From positions 1-64,000 of the forward strand of contig NZ_NPIB01000003.1 in the NCBI RefSeq assembly GCF_002849605.1: a stretch of DNA of 64,000 bases, read 5' to 3'. This document shows positions 57,281 to 64,000 of this stretch, piece by piece. The notes beneath the pieces are model-generated. The model ran no database searches. It saw only the letters and a list, made by a program, of their open reading frames with translations, and was not told the DNA's origin. Every line of letters begins with the position of its first letter. The first letter of the stretch is position 1. Origin of the DNA: Photobacterium carnosum (GTDB taxonomy: Bacteria > Pseudomonadota > Gammaproteobacteria > Enterobacterales > Vibrionaceae). The position numbers and the translations under genes are program-made.

Positions 57281-58276
57281 ATGTCTAATAAATTTTTTGC
57301 ACTATTACCACTCGCTGTTCTTATTTCAGGTGTTGCTCAAGCAGCACCTGCTAATCCTTATTATGTTGGTGTTCGTTTAGGTGATGCTAACTATTCTCAT
57401 TTTGAACAAAATAATCATGCTTCTAACCTTGGTCTAAAGCAAAACGATCTTGGTGCTGGTATTTTTGCTGGCTATAATATTACGCCATGGTTTGCTGTTG
57501 AGACTGGCTATACGTGGTTAGGTGATGCACAAGTTAACCATCAAAATATTAAGCAACACGCGTTTGATTTAACAGGTAAAGCAACATGGCATGTTAATGA
57601 TAGCTGGGGCTTATTCGCGAAAGCGGGTGGTAGTTACATGCTAACGGCTTACCATGGTAATGGCGTAAGTGATACTGATGATCACCTTGTGGGCACTGTT
57701 GGTGCAGGTGTTGAATATCAATTAACGGATCATCTATCAACACGTTTAGAGTATCAGTATTATCATGATTTATCATCAAAGCCTCGTGGTACTGATTTAG
57801 CGTATAACTTTGATACTAACTTCTATGGTCTAAGCCTTGTTTACAACTGGGGTGCAGCACCGGTTGTTGATACGATTGCTCCTGCGATGGCGCAAACAGT
57901 GACTATTGAGCCTTCAACATTATCATTAGATTATGGTGTTAATCAGTATAAATTAACCGCAGCGAATGAGAGAGCACTACAGCCAATGGCTAAACGCTTA
58001 ACTCGTTACCCAAGCGCAACGATTGTTGTGACAGGTTATACCTCAAATACAGGTACTGCGGCTTATAACCAAGCGTTGTCTGAAAAGCGTGCTCATGCTG
58101 TGGCATCTGAGTTAGCAAAATACGTGACAAACCCTGATCAAGTGACAGCACAAGGTATGGGTGAACAACATCCAATCACAACCAATGCAACGGCTGAAGG
58201 TCGAGCGCAAAACCGTCGTGTAGAAATTACATCGCCAGCGCTGAAAATTGCAACAGAAGCCGCATCTGAGCGTTAA
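57281..58276 (+). CDS. OmpA-family outer-membrane protein
   Basis: ATG 57281 gives 331 residues with a signal peptide (cleavage after AQA, about residue 21). Residues 22-195 form an eight-stranded OmpA-like barrel with alternating aromatic residues (YYVGVRLGDANY, FAGYNITPWF, GLSLVYNW at the end). Residues 210-320 are an OmpA C-terminal peptidoglycan-binding domain (VVTGYTSNTGTAAYNQALSEKRA, QGMGEQHPITTN, GRAQNRRVEI). The binding Asp seen in many members is Thr/Ser here, as the YTSNTG stretch shows. It is highly expressed in related species. Confidence 0.93.
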   Translation: MSNKFFALLPLAVLISGVAQAAPANPYYVGVRLGDANYSHFEQNNHASNLGLKQNDLGAGIFAGYNITPWFAVETGYTWLGDAQVNHQNIKQHAFDLTGKATWHVNDSWGLFAKAGGSYMLTAYHGNGVSDTDDHLVGTVGAGVEYQLTDHLSTRLEYQYYHDLSSKPRGTDLAYNFDTNFYGLSLVYNWGAAPVVDTIAPAMAQTVTIEPSTLSLDYGVNQYKLTAANERALQPMAKRLTRYPSATIVVTGYTSNTGTAAYNQALSEKRAHAVASELAKYVTNPDQVTAQGMGEQHPITTNATAEGRAQNRRVEITSPALKIATEAASER

Positions 58277-58366
58277 TCTGTGTTATTAAAACCGGCTGTT
58301 ATTGAAGAACCTGTTATTTAATAAAAATTGCGGTAATAAAAAAGCAGTAATAAAAACAGCATCAAT

Positions 58367-58409
58367 AAAAAGGCCAGTTATGTTGAAATAAACATAGCAG
58401 GCCTTTTTT
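58367..58409. terminator. Bidirectional terminator between ompA-like gene and rodA
   Basis: AAAAAGGCC...GGCCTTTTT outer arms with an inner TTATGTT/AACATAG pairing form a long stem flanked by T-runs on both strands. Confidence 0.85.
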
Positions 58410-58435
58410 ATTTGATAATTTGAGCGTTAATGGAT

Positions 58436-59527
58436 TTATTTACATGGCGCACAAATAGATTTTTTACGCAGGCAGAGTGACATGATCATGCCAAATATAG
58501 CCCCTTGCGTAATAATGGCAGAACCACCATAACTAAAGAAAGGCAGCGGGCTTCCCATTACAGGTAATACGCCACTCACCATGCCGATATTAATAAAGCT
58601 ATAAAGGAAGAAGCTTAACGCGAAAGCGGCACTGACTAAGCGTGCAAATGGTGATTCTGATTGATTTGCTAACCATATCACTCTAAATGTCATAAAGGCG
58701 TAGATCCCCAACAAAAAGACGCTACCCCAATACCCCCATTCTTCAGCAAAAGTTGAAAAAATAAAGTCAGTGTGGCTTTCTGGAATAAATCCTAAATTAC
58801 CTTGAGTTGCATCTGTCCAGCCTTTGCCGCGTATGCCGCCAGACCCAATGGCAATTTTTGATTGGATGATCTGATAACCAGAACCAAGGGGGTCAGATTC
58901 AGGATCAAGAAACTGTAATACCCGCTTTTTTTGGTAAGTCTCCATCACGAAATACCACGCTAGCGGTATGATGACACCAATAATCCCTAATACTGTCGAA
59001 ATTAGCTTCCAGCTCATGCCTGCATAGAAAAGTACAAACAAAGCATACAAAATAGTAAAAATAGCGCCATCAAGGTCGGGCTGGATAAAAATAAGTCCCG
59101 CAGGAATAGCGGTGATCATCAGGCAAATCAGTACTTTTTTGAGCGTTGGACGCCCAGCTTCTGCAATTAATACCCATGCAATCATTAATGGAACAGCAAT
59201 TTTAACCAATTCTGAGGGTTGAAAACGAATAGGGCCAAGGGCTAACCAACGTCGAGAACCATTCGTACTATCACCAAGAACAAACACACCAAGTAAGAAA
59301 ACCACAGTAATAACAAATAAATAAGGTGCATAGCGTTGGTAGATAGCCGGAGGAATGGCCGACATTAAAATTAATACACCAATAGCCAATATACCTCGAA
59401 TGAGGTGACGTTCAATAATAGGAACACTAAAGCTACTTGCACTCCATACTGTTAATGAACTAAACGTGATTAGAAGAAGAATTGATATACAAAGTGGTAG
59501 ATCAAGATAAGGACGGTATTTATTCAT
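58436..59527 (-). CDS. rodA: RodA-type SEDS peptidoglycan polymerase (stand-alone)
   Basis: The 363-residue protein has ten membrane spans and the SEDS landmarks: GSRRWLALGPIRFQPSELVKIA near residue 90, FIQPDLDGAIF near 150, GSGYQIIQSKIAIGSGGIRGKGW near 215, and the C-terminal LPFFSYGGSAI. It polymerises glycan strands with a class B PBP during cell elongation. RodA genes normally lie beside mrdA; here there is no PBP neighbour and a terminator follows. It may be a second copy or a relocated single copy. Confidence 0.9.
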   Translation of the reverse strand: MNKYRPYLDLPLCISILLLITFSSLTVWSASSFSVPIIERHLIRGILAIGVLILMSAIPPAIYQRYAPYLFVITVVFLLGVFVLGDSTNGSRRWLALGPIRFQPSELVKIAVPLMIAWVLIAEAGRPTLKKVLICLMITAIPAGLIFIQPDLDGAIFTILYALFVLFYAGMSWKLISTVLGIIGVIIPLAWYFVMETYQKKRVLQFLDPESDPLGSGYQIIQSKIAIGSGGIRGKGWTDATQGNLGFIPESHTDFIFSTFAEEWGYWGSVFLLGIYAFMTFRVIWLANQSESPFARLVSAAFALSFFLYSFINIGMVSGVLPVMGSPLPFFSYGGSAIITQGAIFGMIMSLCLRKKSICAPCK

Positions 59528-59781
59528 TAAGTACTACTGTAAACCACGCGTAATTGCGCATCGATGATAATTACCGCTACTTTAAAATATTATCGCTTCG
59601 CTACAAGATATATTTTGCAATAAAATGTGTTTCTGTTGCATTAACCTAATAAATACACAAATTATTGTCTTAAATACTGCTAATAATCATGGTGATTGAG
59701 TGTTTTTTCGACAACGTCGCAGTATTTAATACTATGGCTTAATATAATAACTGAAAATAATAAAATCGCAGTGGAGTAGGA

Positions 59782-60687
59782 ATGGATCGTTATTACTGGG
59801 GTGTTGATTTAGGCGGCACAAAAATTGAATGTGCAGTGATTGAGCGTAGTACCGATAAATGTATCGTCAGAGAACGTATAGCAACAGAAAGCGATCAAGG
59901 CTATGCCCATATTTTAAATCAGATTAAATTACTGATTGATCGATGTGCTGAACAATTAGAGCAACGACCTTTAGCGATTGGTTTTGGTACGCCAGGGACG
60001 TTAGATCCTCGTCATGGAGTGATGAAAAATTGTAATTCAACCGCACTTAATGGCAAACCGCTTGATAAAGATCTTTCTCAGTTATTAGATGCACAAGTTG
60101 TATTAGCCAATGATGCGAATTGCTTTGCTCTCGCTGAAGCACATTTTGGTGCAGCAAAGCGAGTAAAGCCTAATGCTGAAGTCGTGTTTGGTATCATCAT
60201 GGGTACTGGTGTTGGTTCTGGTGTGGTCGTTAATGGTAAATGTCTATATGGTTGTCATGGCATTGCCGGAGAGTGGGGACATAATGTTATAGATCCTGAT
60301 GGTGCACCTTGTTATTGCGGTCAATCAGGATGTTTAGAAACCGTCATTTCAGGTAAAGGCTTAGAACGGTTCTACTTTGAACAATCTGGCGTCGAATTAT
60401 CATTACCAGAAATAGTGGAGCGTGCCGCTGGAAATGATCTTCATGCTCAAGCAACATTGGCCAGAATGTCGCATTATTTTGGTATTGCTGCTGCACAGAT
60501 TATCAATGTGCTTGATCCTGATGTAATTGTTATTGGCGGCGGTGTGGGTAATATCGATGTTTTATACCAACAAGCACAGCAAGCCATATTGCCACATTTA
60601 TTTAATGGTGAGTTAAACACTCAGATTGTGAAGCCAGATTTAGGTGATAGTGCAGGTGTCTTTGGTGCTGCGGCATTGGTAAAATAA
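59782..60687 (+). CDS. ROK-family sugar kinase, Mak (fructokinase)-like
   Basis: The 301-residue protein has the phosphate-binding DLGGTK (9-14), the KNCNSTALNGKPLDKDLS segment shared with E. coli Mak, LANDANCFALAEA, and the ROK zinc motif GEWGHN...CYCGQSGCLE. It phosphorylates a hexose, with fructose or N-acetylglucosamine/mannose the likely choices. It is monocistronic and bounded by a strong terminator. The similarity to Mak in the substrate segment favours fructokinase. Confidence 0.88.
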   Translation: MDRYYWGVDLGGTKIECAVIERSTDKCIVRERIATESDQGYAHILNQIKLLIDRCAEQLEQRPLAIGFGTPGTLDPRHGVMKNCNSTALNGKPLDKDLSQLLDAQVVLANDANCFALAEAHFGAAKRVKPNAEVVFGIIMGTGVGSGVVVNGKCLYGCHGIAGEWGHNVIDPDGAPCYCGQSGCLETVISGKGLERFYFEQSGVELSLPEIVERAAGNDLHAQATLARMSHYFGIAAAQIINVLDPDVIVIGGGVGNIDVLYQQAQQAILPHLFNGELNTQIVKPDLGDSAGVFGAAALVK

Positions 60688-60715
60688 GATCGACCAAACT
60701 AACTAACAACATAAC

Positions 60716-60753
60716 AAAAAGGGCACAATGGTATTAACCATTGTGCCCTTTTT
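60716..60753. terminator. Strong bidirectional terminator
   Basis: Perfect 17-base arms beginning AAAAAGGGCACAATGG and a 4-base loop lie between the kinase and MFS genes, with T-runs on both strands. Confidence 0.92.
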
Positions 60754-60768
60754 TACGCATACTGTGTA

Positions 60769-61944
60769 TCAGCTTGCCAATACTTGAGGCTTGCGTTGTA
60801 AACTTGCAAATAGCATATAAATAGCGGTTGCTAGTAGCACGATAAAGAAGAAATCCATCAAACCATTTTGCTCCGCCATGAAGCTATTCGCACCAATAGG
60901 ACCTAATGCTGAACCAATGCTGTAACTAAATAGCATTACTTGGGTGGCAGCAACAATGTAAGACGAATCTAAATTATCACATGCTAGCGTAATCGCAATT
61001 GGGTACAACGCAAATGCTGACATACCTAATAACGCTAATGCACTAACCAGCATGATGTAATCTGACGATAAATAGGTTAAACCCATTGCAAACACACCAA
61101 GTAATGACATTAACGCAAGTAATAACGTCTTGCTCATTACAATAGAAAGCTTGCTAATAATTGGCTGAATAACCATGCCGCCAAGAATAATCGCCGCCAT
61201 TAATACACCAACTTGATTGGTAGAAAGTGAGCTGGCTTTAAGCGCTAATGGCATCAAACCATAAATACTTCCCATCACCACACCAGATGTGATGCAACCA
61301 ATAATTGCTGGCTTACTTAAACGTGAAATTTGTTTAAGAGAAAGCACTTGGTGTCCATGGCTGTCTGGCTGACCTTGCTTAATAAACAAGGGGGGCAAAA
61401 CGGCAATAAATAATAGGACTAAGATCACGATAAAAGGTACAAAACCTTGTACACCAAAGTAACCCACAGCAAGCTGACCGATAGTCGTACCGCCATACAA
61501 TGACGTCATGTAAAACCCAAGACGTTTAGCTCGCTCTTTTGCACTGTCGCCAATCAATAACCATGATTCAACAACAACAAAAATACCGGCTACAGCCATA
61601 CCTGCAATTAAACGTGAAAATAGCCATAGTTCTTTATGTGGAAACAAAGGTAATACAGCAACCGTTGACGCTAATAATGTAAGAAAGCTAATAAAGGCAA
61701 TGCGGTGACCTATTTTAGCAATAATAGGTTCGATCATTAATGACCCTATTAATAAGCCAAGATAATAGATACTCGCTAACCAACTGGCATAACTACTATC
61801 AATATTAAAATTTGCTAATGATAGTGGGATCAAGCTCATTAAGTAGCCTGAAGCGATTGCAAATACAGTTAGTCCAGCAACGGGCACAAGCATGCCGTTA
61901 CTTTTATGACAAGTAGTGGTGTGTTGCACTACCGTACTCTCCAC
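60769..61944 (-). CDS. MFS transporter, YcaD-like
   Basis: The 391-residue protein has twelve membrane spans, a basic GHR loop after helix 2 (IAKIGHR) and a second-half SIVMSKT loop. The charged E-S-W motif in helix 5 (VVVESWLL) is typical of the YcaD/YfkF-like group. Substrate unknown; this group is often predicted to export drugs or small metabolites. Its promoter region is the 540-base gap to the right. Confidence 0.87.
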   Translation of the reverse strand: MESTVVQHTTTCHKSNGMLVPVAGLTVFAIASGYLMSLIPLSLANFNIDSSYASWLASIYYLGLLIGSLMIEPIIAKIGHRIAFISFLTLLASTVAVLPLFPHKELWLFSRLIAGMAVAGIFVVVESWLLIGDSAKERAKRLGFYMTSLYGGTTIGQLAVGYFGVQGFVPFIVILVLLFIAVLPPLFIKQGQPDSHGHQVLSLKQISRLSKPAIIGCITSGVVMGSIYGLMPLALKASSLSTNQVGVLMAAIILGGMVIQPIISKLSIVMSKTLLLALMSLLGVFAMGLTYLSSDYIMLVSALALLGMSAFALYPIAITLACDNLDSSYIVAATQVMLFSYSIGSALGPIGANSFMAEQNGLMDFFFIVLLATAIYMLFASLQRKPQVLAS

Positions 61945-62408
61945 ATTAAATTCGGTTTAGATAATCTGTCTCTTTATATAAAGGAGTAACCCTGTAAAGA
62001 GTAGTCAAAAACCCGCCGACCGAAAAAGGTAGGAGGGAGGAAGAGACAGTGCTGTTTAAGTTTGCTTCCGACTGAAAGCGGAGCGATTATTCACGCAACG
62101 GCGACGCGAGTAAAATGAGAAAAACTAATCCGAAATGATGCTTTTATTTATAATCGTATCGGTATAGAAAAAATGCTTAGAGGTGAATTTAATCACATGC
62201 TTTTAATAGAATAATTAATTAACAAAAGAACTTATTATTTAATGGGTTATATTTGTTTATTGGGTGGGTAAATCAATAAATAACAATAAAATCATTAGTG
62301 TTGTAATTGAGTTTGAGGTGTCGTGATTTCAGATTTAATACGAAAAAAATTAATGCTGACCAATAAAAAGTTTTCTTTTATATCTGGGTTTATTAAAAGC
62401 ATAAAAAA
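61945..62408. other. Long gene-free region
   Basis: About 460 bases contain the MFS promoter side, a GC-richer stretch with a CCGACC/GGTAGG hairpin (62015-62035), then very AT-rich sequence. No frame, operator or RNA was recognised. Confidence 0.4.
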
Positions 62409-62452
62409 AGTCACTCTATCAGATATAAATTAATAAACAGATAGAAGTGACT
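62409..62452 (-). terminator. Terminator of the YlqF-like GTPase gene
   Basis: AGTCACT-TATC / GATA-AGTGACT arms; the minus strand then carries seven Ts. It is 36 bases past the stop. Confidence 0.8.
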
Positions 62453-62487
62453 ATTAAAACTTGTGTAAAAAAATATTGTTTTATTAC

Positions 62488-63444
62488 TTAGCGTTTATTT
62501 TTAAGGTAACGCTTACGACGCTCTTCTTTTTTCTTAATCTTTTCTTCTATTTTACGTTCAGATGCAATCGCAACATTGATCAATTCTTCAGTGATCATGT
62601 CTGGATGTTCAAGCGTGATGTGACCCAAGGTGCCATTACGTAATTCATTAATCAAAATAACAGAGGCTTTGTGTAAATCAACACGACCACCGCCTTTTAA
62701 ACAACCACGCTTACGACCGATCTCTTCGATTAATTCAATTGCAGATTCAGGTAAGTCATCGTCAAGGTTGTAACGTGCTTTGATCAAATCAGGGTAGGCT
62801 TTAATCAGGTATTCAATAGCAAAGAAGCCAACATCGATATAATCCATGGCAGTATCTTTAATCGCACCTGTTGCCGCTAAACGAAAACCACTGTGCGGGT
62901 TTTCTACTTTTGGCCACAAAATCCCTGGAGTATCAGACAGTAAAATACCATTATCTAAATTAATACGTTGTTGCTGACGAGTAACGGCAGGTTGGTTACC
63001 TGTAATTGCAACAGAACGACCCGCAAGGGCATTGATAATGGTTGATTTACCTACGTTAGGAATCCCCATGATCATCGTACGAATTTTCTTACCCGCATCT
63101 TCACGTTGTGGTGCAAGCTTACGGCAGAGATCCAGAATCTGATTAACTTCGTTCAAGTTTTCTGTCGTAATCGCAATTGCTTTTACACCTTGTTCTTTTT
63201 CGAGGTGATTGATCCATAATTGGGTCATTTCCGGATCAGCTAAATCACGCTTGTTCAGTACTTTAACAACAGGTTTACCATCATTAGTTTCACGGAACGA
63301 CTTGATCAGTGGGTTTTCACTACTAAAAGGAATACGGGCATCTAACACTTCGATGATCACATCGACTTTTGGCATTGCCTCTTCAATTTCTTTACGGGCT
63401 TTATGCATATGCCCCGGGAACCACTGAATTGTTTGACTAGTCAT
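62488..63444 (-). CDS. Circularly permuted ribosome-assembly GTPase, YlqF/RbgA-like
   Basis: ATG 63444 gives 318 residues; conserved WFPGHMHKA starts at residue 7, so the longer frame is discarded. The G motifs are permuted: G4 NKRD (VLNKRDLAD, about 64) precedes G1 GIPNVGKST (about 131) and G3 DTPG. A C-terminal ANTAR-like helical domain ends in a very basic tail. Members assist 50S subunit maturation. The basic C-terminal extension fits rRNA contact. Confidence 0.9.
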   Translation of the reverse strand: MTSQTIQWFPGHMHKARKEIEEAMPKVDVIIEVLDARIPFSSENPLIKSFRETNDGKPVVKVLNKRDLADPEMTQLWINHLEKEQGVKAIAITTENLNEVNQILDLCRKLAPQREDAGKKIRTMIMGIPNVGKSTIINALAGRSVAITGNQPAVTRQQQRINLDNGILLSDTPGILWPKVENPHSGFRLAATGAIKDTAMDYIDVGFFAIEYLIKAYPDLIKARYNLDDDLPESAIELIEEIGRKRGCLKGGGRVDLHKASVILINELRNGTLGHITLEHPDMITEELINVAIASERKIEEKIKKKEERRKRYLKNKR

Positions 63445-63907
63445 TTGATTTTTATACTCTTTATTTTTCTTAGTTAGCCTAAATATTATTATCTTGGCCA
63501 CTAAAAATTACTGTAAACGATAGCGGTGGTTTACGTTTGTTATCAACAACACCGATGCTGTGATCGCTTACATACAAATACTTAGCATAGAGTTTACCAT
63601 AACTGCTAGGGGATGCTTGCCCGTTAATGTATTTAGACGTTGCTGAGCTGTAGCATGGTTAGTTATTGTGCGGTGGCTTGGGTTGGTGGATAACGATAAA
63701 TGCCACATGAGATAGGAGGAAAGTAATATTTCTTAATGATGTTTAGACGTTGTATTTTTTTGTTTTATAAAAGTAATCTATCAATATTTAAGTACAAAAT
63801 ATGATGATTATTGTTCATTAAGTTTTTTAATCTGTTATTTAGGTCAAAGAAATTATAAACCTGAGTAGATATGCTTATTCAGATTTTAATTTTGGATGTA
63901 TATCACA
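63445..63907. other. Gene-free region before the last gene
   Basis: About 460 AT-rich bases with one GTAAAC/GTTTAC inverted repeat near 63513-63532. No convincing frame or operator was seen. Confidence 0.4.
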
Positions 63908-64000
63908 ATGGCATTAGACCAGCCCTTGCAGAAAAGCTTCGTAAATAAACATCAGCAGCTATGGAATGACTTCCTTCGTCGTTGGCCTCGTGAAAATCTT
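63908..64000 (+). CDS. Start of a gene cut by the window edge
   Basis: ATG 63908 opens 31 codons to the edge, with no stop. The visible start (MALDQPLQKSF, then KHQQLWNDFLRRWPREN) is polar and helical. A HxxLWN-F-x-x-WP pattern is reminiscent of the N-terminus of some McrB-like restriction ATPases, but this is a weak impression from too few residues. No clear ribosome site. Confidence 0.4.
   Translation, partial: MALDQPLQKSFVNKHQQLWNDFLRRWPRENL

Overview
The window reads as chromosomal DNA of a marine gammaproteobacterium of the Vibrionaceae, most likely a Photobacterium. This is inferred from the protein families (VCA0849-type secretion target, GcvPH divergent from GcvT, DUF3389, periplasmic LigE-like ligase, VirK/YbjX) and from low G+C (hand-counted 60-base lines give about 37% in core genes and 25% in one accessory gene). 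No tRNA, rRNA, CRISPR array or intact insertion sequence was seen.

Layout. 1-10.6 kb: the 3' part of a giant RTX-type adhesin that enters from the left edge. 11-16 kb: an RlhA-like U32 protein with a perfect FNR-type box upstream, a small lipoprotein, and a LemA/TPM/TPM operon. 16-19 kb: an AstE/AspA-like deacylase with a YfcC-family carrier. 19-25 kb: an HD-GYP phosphodiesterase and the glycine cleavage genes (gcvHP divergent from gcvT, with a PurR-like site between them). 25-29 kb: a 57-residue small protein, a PepT-like peptidase, tyrS, and decayed membrane-protein genes. 30-36 kb: an amino-acid/opine module of GntR regulator, aminotransferase, LysR regulator, opine dehydrogenase and a second YfcC carrier. 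36.6-38 kb: an ArsP/DUF318-type permease with its ArsR regulator and three copies of one operator motif. 38-42.5 kb: nucleoside hydrolase, a methyltransferase, a RibD_C remnant, cytochrome b561 and a VirK/YbjX protein.

42.7-47.6 kb is the accessory zone. Three copies of a 130-150 bp palindromic repeat (MITE-like, termini AGGACACCCAT/ATGGGTGTCCT) flank a PhyH dioxygenase and a very AT-rich two-gene operon. That operon encodes a three-helix membrane protein and a MinD/ParA-like ATPase with its own C-terminal membrane anchor. A complete Xre/DUF2384-RES toxin-antitoxin pair follows. The ATPase operon is the best candidate here for an undescribed system.

47.6-64 kb returns to housekeeping-like genes: M14 carboxypeptidase, FUSC protein, cytochrome c, periplasmic ligase, EIIC-like protein, a FAD oxidoreductase, hotdog thioesterase, OmpA-like porin, a stand-alone RodA, ROK kinase, MFS transporter and a YlqF/RbgA GTPase. 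A new gene starts 93 bases before the right edge. Several small decayed genes (28.7-29.3, 36.4-36.6 and 39.9-40.0 kb) show continuing gene loss between intact transcription units.
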